Origin: UBA11865 sp041570195
GTDB taxonomy: Bacteria > Chloroflexota > Anaerolineae > Promineifilales > Promineifilaceae
DNA length: 64,000 bases
Direction of reading: 5' to 3'
Assembly: GCA_041570195.1 (NCBI GenBank)
Contig: JBFFWQ010000015.1
Span: 10,122-74,121, forward strand
The position numbers were made by a program, and so were the translations under genes. Below, piece after piece: positions 8,465-15,336 of the stretch (position 1 is its first letter; each line of letters begins with the position of its first letter). Under the pieces are notes generated by a model. It was not told where the DNA came from, did not search any database, and saw only the letters and a list, made by a program, of their open reading frames with translations.

Positions 8465-9170
8465 CGATCGTCCTACCTTGCAGGCGCAGCATCAGGAAAT
8501 TGGCCAGGAAAGCCAGGCTCAACAGGATAATGCCCAGGGCCAACGCCAACTGAAAATTGCCTTTGCGTGTCTCAAGTACGATGGCCGTCGTTAATACGCG
8601 GGTCTTGTCCTCTATGTTGCCGCCCACCAACATGACCGCCCCCACCTCAGAGATGATGCTGCCAAAACCGGCGACGATGGCCACCAGGACGCCGATACGC
8701 GCTTCAGAAAGTGTGGTCAGCATCGATTGCCAGCGGGTAGCGCCCAAAGCCCGGGCTTGCATCCGTATTTGTGGATCGACGCCCAAAACCGCGGCCATTG
8801 TAAAACCGGCGATCAGCGGAAAAGCGATGATGCTCTGGGCGAAGATCATGGCCCCGGGCGTGAAAAGACGGGGAATCAGGTCTGATTCCAGCTGGCCCAG
8901 CGGGCCGCCGCGAGACAACAAAAGATAAACGAAAAGACCGATGACGACCGGCGGAAAGCCCATGCCCGTATAAATCAGGATGATGAATAAGCTGCGGCCG
9001 ACGAAGCGACTCATGCCCAGGAAAGCGCCCAGTGGAATACCGACGATGGTGCTAATCAACAAAGCGATCCCGGATACACGCAGGGAAAGGATAACGATCG
9101 CCCATAGGGCGGGATCGCGCTCGAAAATCAACTCTATGGCCTTGACGAAGCCTTGAAATAGTTCGCTCAT
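8457..9170 (-). CDS. tupB: Tungstate ABC transporter permease TupB
   Basis: The product has 237 residues with about five membrane helices. The EAA-type loop that docks the ATPase is visible as MQARALGATRWQSMLTTLSEAR (docking core ALGATRWQS). The short N-terminal stretch before helix 1 (ELFQGFVKAIELIFERDPALWAI) is typical of TupB-like permeases. The family is the LIV/MolB-type importer permease related to ModB and CysU. It forms the channel for tungstate in the inner membrane with TupC and TupA. The gene is preceded by a 187-base spacer with a strong inverted repeat (9229-9283). Confidence 0.9.
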   Translation of the reverse strand: MSELFQGFVKAIELIFERDPALWAIVILSLRVSGIALLISTIVGIPLGAFLGMSRFVGRSLFIILIYTGMGFPPVVIGLFVYLLLSRGGPLGQLESDLIPRLFTPGAMIFAQSIIAFPLIAGFTMAAVLGVDPQIRMQARALGATRWQSMLTTLSEARIGVLVAIVAGFGSIISEVGAVMLVGGNIEDKTRVLTTAIVLETRKGNFQLALALGIILLSLAFLANFLMLRLQGRTIDE

Positions 9171-9228
9171 GACATCAGAAGAATTCTGCTTTCGCTAAAC
9201 GCGTCTCGCGTAACGCGCCGTGCTCACG

Positions 9229-9283
9229 GGAGAACAGTTGCCGCCTGCCTGCGCGCGTGAAGCCAGGCTCGTAACTGTTCTCC
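9229..9283 (-). repeat. Inverted repeat in the tupBCA leader
   Basis: GGAGAACAGTT (9229-9239) pairs perfectly with AACTGTTCTCC (9273-9283) across a 33-base loop, extended inward by a G-T and a C-G pair. The adjoining 9196-9226 part is rich in GCG/CGC half-palindromes. In the transcript of the minus-strand genes it lies between the GntR stop and the tupB start. It could be a structured leader or a REP-like element. Confidence 0.5.
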
Positions 9284-9342
9284 ACCCAAAACCCAGGACA
9301 CCTCTTGGATGGCCGGAGCAAATCTTTGATGAATAGGTCAAT

Positions 9343-9390
9343 TCTCCTGTGACCAGGTCACGTCTCCGGTGACCAGGACACCTCTCCGGT
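9343..9390. repeat. 20-bp tandem repeat (about 2.4 copies) overlapping the GntR stop
   Basis: Units start at 9343, 9363 and 9383 (core TCTCCGGTGACCAGG). A diverged piece, CCAGGACACCTCT, also lies at 9293-9305. The last codons and stop of the regulator at 9358 fall inside this repeat, so its C-terminal tail has probably been rewritten by repeat DNA. Confidence 0.6.
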
Positions 9391-10467
9391 GCCCGCTACG
9401 TTGTAACCACCTAAATCGGCGACGGCCGAAGCGAACGCAGTTGAGCGCAGCGTTGCCAGCGCGGCCAACCAGGCTGGGGTCTGCCATACAGCTTCCGGAA
9501 CTACTAACTGATAATGCTCCTCGGTCAGAGGAATGAAATGTAGACCATAGGCGGCCGCCGCTGCCTGAATACCCAGCCCGGCCGTTGCCAGGCCATCGTT
9601 CACAGCCCGGGCGACGCTCATATGCGTCGCTTCTTCACGTTCATAACCCTGGATCTGGGCTGGATCGATGCCGGCCGCCCCCAATTGATCCTCCAGCCAC
9701 ACCCGCGTACCGCTGCCCGATTGGCGATTTACCCAGCGGACATCCTCGCCTATCAGGTCACTCAGCCCGCGAACCTCCTGTGGATTGCCCGGCGGCACAA
9801 TCAGGCCCAGGGATCGACGAACAAGCGTCACCAGCGCCAGTCGCCGGCCGGGTAACAAACGGCGCACATAGGGTAGGTTATATGTTCCGGTCGCCGAATC
9901 CCACAAGTGTACGCCGGCGATGTCTGCCTCATCTCGGGCCAGGGCAATCAGGCCGCCAAGGCTGCCCACGAATTGAACCTCGGGCGGATTCTCCGGTTCA
10001 TTTTGCCTCAGGCGTTGCAGCAGAAGCTCGACGGCCAGATCGTGGCTACCGGCGAAGCGTAGACCGACCGTCGAGGCCGATCGGTCCGCCTGGGTAGGTT
10101 CGTTCTGCTGCAAGCTCTGCCAGCGGGAAATCGCGACACCCAGGGCGGCCTGGCTCTCGGAGGGTGTATGCCCGGCGCTAAGGGCTTCTAGCAAGAAATG
10201 CTCAGCCCGATTCACCAGTTCGGCCCACTTCAATTCCGGGGGATGCTCTGCCAGGACGTTGTTTAGCACCCGGGTGCCGCCTCCGCGCTGGCCGCCGATC
10301 AAGCCCTCAAGGGCCAGTTGCCGGTATGCGCGGCTCACGGTACCGGGCGTGCAGCGCCATTGCCCGGCCGCCTCGCGCACCGACGGCAACCGCGCGCCGG
10401 GCTGCAACTCTCCTGAAGCAATCCTCCGGCGCAGCGATTCGGCGATTTCCTGATAGAGATGGGGCAT
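9358..10467 (-). CDS. GntR-family regulator fused to a PBP-like (oxyanion-sensing) domain
   Basis: The product has 369 residues from the ATG at 10467; a TTG 15 bases upstream is an alternative. Residues about 5-75 form a GntR/YtrA-type winged helix (IAESLRRRIASGELQPGARL, then GTVSRAYRQLALEGLI). After a helical linker, about 150-350 resemble a periplasmic-binding-protein fold of the type found in molybdate/tungstate-binding regulators (FAGSHDLAVELLLQ, VRWVNRQSGSGTRVWLEDQL, GLATAGLGIQAAA). The SGSGTRVWL loop resembles the oxyanion-binding loop of such proteins. It probably represses or activates the tup genes directly downstream in response to tungstate or molybdate. A perfect palindrome sits 22 bases before the start. 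The C-terminal tail lies in tandem-repeat DNA. Confidence 0.82.
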   Translation of the reverse strand: MPHLYQEIAESLRRRIASGELQPGARLPSVREAAGQWRCTPGTVSRAYRQLALEGLIGGQRGGGTRVLNNVLAEHPPELKWAELVNRAEHFLLEALSAGHTPSESQAALGVAISRWQSLQQNEPTQADRSASTVGLRFAGSHDLAVELLLQRLRQNEPENPPEVQFVGSLGGLIALARDEADIAGVHLWDSATGTYNLPYVRRLLPGRRLALVTLVRRSLGLIVPPGNPQEVRGLSDLIGEDVRWVNRQSGSGTRVWLEDQLGAAGIDPAQIQGYEREEATHMSVARAVNDGLATAGLGIQAAAAAYGLHFIPLTEEHYQLVVPEAVWQTPAWLAALATLRSTAFASAVADLGGYNVAGTGEVSWSPET

Positions 10468-10488
10468 AATAAACCGCCACAATGTAAC

Positions 10489-10506
10489 ACTTGTATCGAT
10501 ACAAGT
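10489..10506. promoter_or_regulatory. Perfect 18-bp palindrome, probable operator of the GntR-tup unit
   Basis: ACTTGTATCGATACAAGT is fully self-complementary. It lies 22 bases upstream of the GntR ATG, directly next to a TACATT -10-like hexamer on the minus strand. A bound dimer would therefore block the promoter. GntR-type regulators usually bind such two-fold symmetric sites and control their own gene. Confidence 0.75.
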
Positions 10507-10709
10507 TTAACAAATTTACGGAAGACAGGCAACGCGATCGTATTCATTCCTGGCTAGGAATCTTTTACTTATGTCAACTAACCGGCAACAATAGATACTC
10601 AGCATCCCCTCAATGTTGATTTTGCTGTATCCTATGAGGGATCTGCCTGGCTAACACCTGAGCGGCCGACCCATGATGCACAAAGCGCCAGGCGCAGGGA
10701 GGTTCACGC

Positions 10710-11537
10710 ATGGACAAACCAGTCATCCAGCTTTACCCATTGCCGAGCCAGGAACGCCCGCTGAAGGGACTATATCTGGCCCATGGATTGCGGGAATTCG
10801 GGGCCAAGACCGGCCGGGCCTATATATACAGCAATTTCGTCACCAGCCTGGACGGTCGCATCGCCATCCCGCATCCTAGCCGGCCGGGCATGATGGTGCC
10901 CAAAGCGACGGCCAATGAAAGGGATTGGCGGTTGTTCCAGGAACTGGCCACCCAGGCCGATCTCATCATCAGTAGCGGCCGCTACCTGCGCGATTGGGCT
11001 GACGGCCGGGCCCAGGAGATATTGCAGGTGGACGATCCCCGCTTCGCCGACCTGCGCCAATGGCGGCGCGACAAAGACCTGCCGGTACAGCCGGATATCG
11101 CCATCATCAGCCGCACCATGGCCTTCCCCATTCCTGACGTCCTCACAGCGGGTGGGCGGCGGATAGTCGTCTTCACCACGGCCGACGCCGACCGCGATCG
11201 CGTGCGGGAGGTAGAGAAGCAGCTTGGCCGGGTCATTGTCGCCGGAGAAACCAGCGTCACCGGTGACTTATTAGTCGAGGGCATGACAGAATTGGGCTAC
11301 AAGACGGTCTATTCGGCCGCCGGGCCGAAGATCCATCACTTACTGCTGAACGCAGGCGTGCTCGATCGCCTGTATCTGACCTACGCCAATAGATTACTGG
11401 CCGGCGATCCCTTCTCCAGTATCGTCGAAGGCCCGCTACTAGAACCGGCCGTCGCCATGACCATCGGCGCCGTCTACCACGATGCTCACGCCCCCAAAGG
11501 GCTGGGCCAACTTTTTGTTCAATACGATAGGACCTAA
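10710..11537 (+). CDS. RibD C-terminal-domain / dihydrofolate-reductase-fold reductase
   Basis: The product has 275 residues with a strong Shine-Dalgarno (AGGGAGG). It matches the stand-alone RibD_C family: YIYSNFVTSLDGRIA near the N-terminus, ADLIISSGRYLRDW, VIVAGETSVTGDLLVEGMTE and YSAAGPKIHHLLLNAGVLD in place of the usual GGP..... block. The C-terminal strand is also present. RibD_C proteins use NADPH to reduce a ribosyl-pyrimidine in riboflavin synthesis or unrelated small molecules. Without a deaminase domain or other rib genes nearby the substrate is open. It is divergent from the GntR regulator, so the palindrome at 10489 could influence it. Confidence 0.85.
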   Translation: MDKPVIQLYPLPSQERPLKGLYLAHGLREFGAKTGRAYIYSNFVTSLDGRIAIPHPSRPGMMVPKATANERDWRLFQELATQADLIISSGRYLRDWADGRAQEILQVDDPRFADLRQWRRDKDLPVQPDIAIISRTMAFPIPDVLTAGGRRIVVFTTADADRDRVREVEKQLGRVIVAGETSVTGDLLVEGMTELGYKTVYSAAGPKIHHLLLNAGVLDRLYLTYANRLLAGDPFSSIVEGPLLEPAVAMTIGAVYHDAHAPKGLGQLFVQYDRT

Positions 11538-11559
11538 TAGGGACCGGCACAGATATCTA

Positions 11560-11589
11560 GGAGGGAGCATTCTCAATTGCGACCGGCAC
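11560..11589 (+). repeat. Dispersed 30-bp intergenic repeat, copy 2
   Basis: 25 of 30 positions match 7671-7700. This copy runs directly into the hairpin repeat at 11585. Confidence 0.55.
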
Positions 11590-11638
11590 CTGAGGATGCC
11601 GAGGCACCTGAGGATGCCGAGGCACTTGGGGGTGCCTA
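11585..11638 (+). repeat. Three 18-bp hairpin-forming tandem repeats
   Basis: The unit GGCACCTGAGGATGCCGA occurs at 11585 and 11603, with a diverged third unit at 11621 (GGCACTTGGGGGTGCCTA). Each unit is itself a short inverted repeat (GGCA...TGCC). A 62-codon open frame crosses it, but I do not regard that as a gene. Confidence 0.7.
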
Positions 11639-11749
11639 CCTTTCTTTTATGTCAATTGAGAGTGGCTCGTCGATTAGCGTCGCCAACCCACAAGTGCTGG
11701 CCATCCGGGAGTGGGGACAATCGCAACCGGGATCGCGGAGCCGCCTAGC

Positions 11750-12277
11750 CTATTGGCGCTGAATAATTCTGCCCAACCGCAAACTGGCGGCGCCTCCACC
11801 CCGGGCAACATACATGCAGTCTAACTTACTCTCGCTGATCTGCCGCTTCACGCGCTCGTAAGTGGCCGGGAATTGGCGCGATAAGCGCGCCTCGATGTCG
11901 CGGATTTGTGCTAGATCATGCTCCGACTCGGCCGCCAGGGCTTCCGGGTCGTCTTTGCCCCTCAAATAGTGCTGCGCCCGTTCGAATGATGCTTCGCTCA
12001 TTCGGGCCAAGCGCAACTGGTCATAGGCCGTCATGGCTCGCTCATAACGTCCCTGGGTGTCCAGACCCTCAAACTGGTAGCGGATCTCATCAGGAATTAT
12101 CTCGTTTACGTATCTTTCTTCCGAGTAAAGCTCGGCGTCAAACGTATCCAGCTTGGCCTCGATCCACCTGGTGAAGGCGCTTTTGACCTCGGCCGATCTC
12201 TCATCGTCGAGCCCGCCGGTCAAGAGCGCTGTGAAATTGGCCAATATCCCCTCGGCGACAGCCTGTTTATCTTCCAT
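11750..12277 (-). CDS. Unknown 175-aa helical protein next to the metallopeptidase
   Basis: The product has 175 residues with an acceptable GAGG ribosome site 9 bases before the ATG. I do not recognise the family. The sequence is predicted to be almost all helix, charged and soluble (EERYVNEIIPDEIRYQFEGL, FERAQHYLRGKDDPEALAAE), with no signal peptide or membrane helix and a Gly/Ala-rich turn near the C-terminus (YVARGGGAASLRLG). It follows the metallopeptidase gene on the same strand after a 129-base spacer holding a 15-bp inverted repeat. By position it could be a partner, chaperone or immunity protein for the metallopeptidase, but nothing in the sequence proves that. Confidence 0.6.
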   Translation of the reverse strand: MEDKQAVAEGILANFTALLTGGLDDERSAEVKSAFTRWIEAKLDTFDAELYSEERYVNEIIPDEIRYQFEGLDTQGRYERAMTAYDQLRLARMSEASFERAQHYLRGKDDPEALAAESEHDLAQIRDIEARLSRQFPATYERVKRQISESKLDCMYVARGGGAASLRLGRIIQRQ

Positions 12278-12330
12278 CTACTCTTGCCTCAATCAGGAGC
12301 CCGGTGCTCAGTCAACCAGAAGGTGGAACG

Positions 12331-12393
12331 ATTTTCCCGGAAACTCACTATCGTCCTGCTCAGGTTCACAATCTCGTCAGTTTCCGGGAAAAT
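12331..12393. repeat. 15-bp perfect inverted repeat between the island genes
   Basis: ATTTTCCCGGAAACT (12331-12345) and AGTTTCCGGGAAAAT (12379-12393) are exact reverse complements separated by 33 bases. Read on the minus strand the stem ends in AAAAT rather than a T tract, so it is not a textbook terminator. It may be a miniature mobile-element remnant, a processing site or an attenuator. Confidence 0.7.
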
Positions 12394-12406
12394 GACATGC
12401 AAGACT

Positions 12407-13423
12407 CTAGTCCAGCAGCTTGCCGGCCGCCGCATAGTTGCCCGCTTTCATCGTTTTGACCAGCTTCTTATACGTGCTTTTGCCCTTCTTCTTGTCGAGA
12501 TTCTTGCGCAAGGTCGCCAGATCGCCGTCGAAATAGGCATTTTCCAGCACGGTATCACCACCTATTATTGGAACCATCGTCTTAACAATGGCCAGATCAT
12601 CCGGATAGCTGGAAGTTGGGCTGTAGCCCATTTTCTTAACCGCCTTTTGGGTTAGATATTCCGTAAAACCTTCGTTGAAATTCTCACCCATATTGTCGAT
12701 GACCGCGCCATTCTCATGCCTGTGCAAAACCTCATGTGGTATCGTGTCGACCGCCTGCGCAGAGCTATTGATGTAAATCGTATTGTCGGGCGCGGTGAAG
12801 CCTTCAAGCGGACCGTCGGCCGGTTGGCCGTTGCTGCCGTCGTAGGATCCCTCGCCGTAAATATCATCCCAGGCCTTCTTGATGCCGGCTTCGTCCACGA
12901 CCTTGACCCGATCCACCTTGAACTTCCGGCCGTCGAAGACCTGCTCGAGGATGTTTTCACTCTCTTTCGAACCGATCTTGCCGCCGCAAGCCTGGAAGAG
13001 GCGACTCTTCACGAAGCGGACAGCGTTCTTGACCAACTTCGCGCCCTTCTTAAGGAACGAGCCAATGGCGTCCAATACTCCGCGCTGGATACGGGGTCGA
13101 CTACCGGCAACCATATTGCCCTGGATAGGGTAGCGCCGAATCCCGGCGCCTTCGATTATCCCTTCTCCCGGTTGCGTTGACTGCGCTCTTTTTCCAGATC
13201 CGGACCCAGCTGAAAGGACGCGGCCGACGGCGCCATTGCCGACAGCTCGCTGCAAGTGGTTAAATTCGGCCGGCGACAATGACGAGGTATCATGACGAGC
13301 CCTCTGCACAATGCTGGACGTTGAAATCTGGATGGCGGACGACCGCCGCCGTTGCAACCGTCGCCTGCGACCTTGTGGGCCACTTCCCTTCGCAGTGTGC
13401 GCTGAGTGCCTGCCATTGGCCAT
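12407..13423 (-). CDS. Putative eCIS-cargo-like zinc metallopeptidase
   Basis: The product has 338 residues with a textbook Shine-Dalgarno (TAAGGAGG) before the ATG at 13423. A basic, low-complexity N-terminus (1-45) leads to LSPAEFNHLQRAVGNGAVGR (49-68). This LQRxxGNxAVxxLL-type motif is common at the N-termini of DUF4157 'eCIS core' and associated effector proteins. Residues 115-142 form an amphipathic basic helix. The catalytic part has HEVLH at 230-234 (HExxH) with downstream glutamates in NEGFTEYLT (251 and 255), the arrangement of a gluzincin-type zinc peptidase. No signal peptide is seen, as expected for cargo packed into a contractile particle. Target and delivery are inferred. No eCIS sheath or tube genes are in this window, so it may be an orphan effector. 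Confidence 0.72.
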   Translation of the reverse strand: MANGRHSAHTAKGSGPQGRRRRLQRRRSSAIQISTSSIVQRARHDTSSLSPAEFNHLQRAVGNGAVGRVLSAGSGSGKRAQSTQPGEGIIEGAGIRRYPIQGNMVAGSRPRIQRGVLDAIGSFLKKGAKLVKNAVRFVKSRLFQACGGKIGSKESENILEQVFDGRKFKVDRVKVVDEAGIKKAWDDIYGEGSYDGSNGQPADGPLEGFTAPDNTIYINSSAQAVDTIPHEVLHRHENGAVIDNMGENFNEGFTEYLTQKAVKKMGYSPTSSYPDDLAIVKTMVPIIGGDTVLENAYFDGDLATLRKNLDKKKGKSTYKKLVKTMKAGNYAAAGKLLD

Positions 13424-13547
13424 AAGCCAACCTCCTTACTGTATCGCGGGTCCAGAACCTCACGGCTTGCATGTCGAGCGGCTGCAAGAGGTGAAGTTTC
13501 CAAAACCGCATTATAATGCCCATCGGCCGTTGATTCAATCACACAAA

Positions 13548-13579
13548 TGTATGGCGATTCAATTGTATGGCGATTCAAT
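13548..13579. repeat. Two tandem 16-bp repeats in the gene-free stretch 13424-13908
   Basis: TGTATGGCGATTCAAT occurs twice back to back (13548-13563, 13564-13579), preceded by a partial TGATTCAAT copy at 13531-13539. The remaining 13424-13908 sequence holds the divergent control regions of the metallopeptidase and xylF. It includes a symmetric ATTATAAT at 13510-13517 that could be a -10 box. Confidence 0.55.
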
Positions 13580-13795
13580 GCCGAGCAAAGAAATACGCGC
13601 CCGGATCAGCTCCTTTTGCCAGAGTAATTACCACGCGGCATATTAACTCGATATTATTTTGACTGATGTGGCCAAGAGTGTTATCGTAGTTGTCGTTTAG
13701 GTCAATTGGCCTTGTCGGGCGAACGGTGATCTTTGCATGATGAAACGCCGTAGCTAAACGCCGTCGGCCCGCAGCCGGCCCTGCGCAAGGAGGTG

Positions 13796-13888
13796 ATGCC
13801 GAAGAGCATACACAGAACAGTGCGCCACATGGCGCGTGGTTTTCCACTCACATACCAAGACTGTTTTGACAGTCACCGACTTCGATAA
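13796..13888 (+). other. Possible 30-codon leader ORF ahead of xylF
   Basis: An ATG at 13796 opens a 30-codon frame ending at TAA (13886-13888), 20 bases before xylF. It directly follows AAGGAGGTGAT, an 11-base complement of the usual 16S rRNA 3' tail, but the spacing to this ATG is only 2 bases. It may be a leader peptide, a ribosome standby site or chance. Confidence 0.25.
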
Positions 13889-13908
13889 TGTAAAGCTAGG
13901 AGAAGAAA

Positions 13909-15096
13909 ATGTTGAACATTGATTTGCGGCGCTGGTCGATCCTGATCATTGCCATCTTAATGATTGCCGTCTTGGCCGCTTGCGATAGCGCAGCCGACGA
14001 AGAGGCGACTGAAGTGCCCGAAGAGACGACAACCGAGGAAGAAGCAACCGAGGAAGAGGTAACCGAGGAAGAGGCGACTGAAGAGGAAGCCATGGAAGAA
14101 GGCAGCATCTGGGTCTTGCTACCGGACAGCGCCAGCTCCGCTCGTTGGGAGACCGACGACCGTCGTTTCTTCGAAGGAGCCTTTGAGGCGGCTGGCGTCG
14201 ACTACAACATCGTCAACGCCGAAGGCGACTCCCGCACCCAGCAAACCCAGGCCGAGCAGGCCATCACCGCTGGCGCCAAGGTCATCTTGTTGGTCAACCT
14301 GGACTCCGGTTCGGGCGCGGCCATCATCGCTCAGGCCCGTGAGGCCGGTGTGGCCGTAGTTGACTACGACCGCCTGACCGTCGAAGGTCCCGGCGCCGAT
14401 GTTTACGTCAGCTTCGATAATGTCCAGGTCGGTGCGACCATGGGTGAGGTCCTGGAGCCGCTGATCAGCGCCCAGGATGGCACCCCGCAGGTTGTGCTGC
14501 TCAATGGCGGCCCGACGGACAATAACGCGACCCTCTTCAAAGAAGGTTACGTGAGCTACGCCCAGCCGCACTTCGATGACGGTTCCTGGGAATTGGTCGA
14601 CGACCAGTGGGTACCTGACTGGGATAACCAGCAAGCCCTGGTTATCTTCGAGCAGATCTTGACCGCTGCTGAGAACAATGTCACTGGCGTTTTTGCTGCC
14701 AATGATGGTCTGGCCCAGGCTGTTATCTCGGCCTTCCAGAGTGCTGGTATCGACCCCGGCGACGCCGGTATCCCCATCTCCGGTCAGGATGCCACCGTCG
14801 GTGGTATGCAGAACGTTTTGGCTGGCGACCAGGCCATGTCGGTTTACAAGCCGATTAAGGCTGAAGCTTTCGCCGCCGCCGAAGCGGCTATCGCTCTCCT
14901 CAAGGGTCAGGATCTTGCCGAACTGACCGGTGGTCTGGTACTGAATAACGGCACTAACGACGTCCCCTTCGTTGCCCTGACGCCGATCGGCGTGACCAAG
15001 GACAACGTGGCAGATACCGTCATCGCCGACGGCTTCCGCACCTGGGAAGAGATCTGCGTCGGCGATTTCGAGCAATATTGCCCGGCCGATCGTTAA
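13909..15096 (+). CDS. xylF: D-xylose ABC transporter substrate-binding lipoprotein XylF
   Basis: The product has 395 residues with an AGGAGAAG Shine-Dalgarno. The N-terminus is a lipoprotein signal (WSILIIAILMIAVLAAC) with the lipobox Cys near residue 25, followed by a Glu/Thr repeat spacer (EEATEEEVTEEEATEEEAME) that tethers the domain away from the membrane. The periplasmic-binding-protein type 1 sugar domain starts IWVLLPDSASSARWETDDRR and contains VDYDRLTVEGPGADVYVSFD, NGGPTDNNATLFKEGY and the C-terminal SGQDATVGGMQNVLAGDQAM. These segments match XylF-type xylose binders. It feeds XylGH downstream. A strong hairpin follows the stop, which would favour higher expression of the binding protein. 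Confidence 0.9.
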   Translation: MLNIDLRRWSILIIAILMIAVLAACDSAADEEATEVPEETTTEEEATEEEVTEEEATEEEAMEEGSIWVLLPDSASSARWETDDRRFFEGAFEAAGVDYNIVNAEGDSRTQQTQAEQAITAGAKVILLVNLDSGSGAAIIAQAREAGVAVVDYDRLTVEGPGADVYVSFDNVQVGATMGEVLEPLISAQDGTPQVVLLNGGPTDNNATLFKEGYVSYAQPHFDDGSWELVDDQWVPDWDNQQALVIFEQILTAAENNVTGVFAANDGLAQAVISAFQSAGIDPGDAGIPISGQDATVGGMQNVLAGDQAMSVYKPIKAEAFAAAEAAIALLKGQDLAELTGGLVLNNGTNDVPFVALTPIGVTKDNVADTVIADGFRTWEEICVGDFEQYCPADR

Positions 15097-15123
15097 GATC
15101 TTCGCTAATCTGATATGAAGGAT

Positions 15124-15160
15124 GATTGGGGACGTTCAGAAGGACGTCCCCAATCCTTTC
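15124..15160 (+). terminator. Attenuator/terminator hairpin after xylF
   Basis: GATTGGGGACGT (15124-15135) pairs perfectly over 12 bp with ACGTCCCCAATC (15144-15155), with an 8-base loop followed by CTTTC. The T tract is weak, so partial read-through into xylG is likely. Confidence 0.75.
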
Positions 15161-15280
15161 TGATGGTGGCTTGTCAGGAGGGTTTTCCGCGCGGTCTGCA
15201 TGCGGGCGGCACCGCCAGTCAGGACTTTGGCGGCATTGGCAACTTATGTTATCAAGCGATTCGTTCGCCGGCCACCATCA
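15161..15280 (+). other. Long-range inverted repeat in the xylF-xylG spacer
   Basis: TGATGGTGGC (15161-15170) and GCCACCATCA (15271-15280) are exact reverse complements 100 bases apart. They begin right after the xylF hairpin and enclose most of the 240-base spacer. The segment could fold into one branched RNA domain in the xyl transcript. Confidence 0.45.
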
Positions 15281-15336
15281 AGTCTGTGTTTCTAATACCT
15301 ACATAGTGCAGTCGTGTTTATTCTCGGGAGAGGATT

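Noticed and set aside
11577..11762. A 61-codon plus-strand frame through the 18-bp repeats
   Set aside because: It is generated by tandem hairpin repeats and has no similarity to known proteins.
13548..13579. Short CRISPR-like or att site
   Set aside because: There are only two abutting 16-bp copies, with no spacer, integrase or cas gene.
14119..15075. A 318-codon frame on the minus strand opposite xylF
   Set aside because: It mirrors the codon pattern of xylF and has no recognisable domain or ribosome site.
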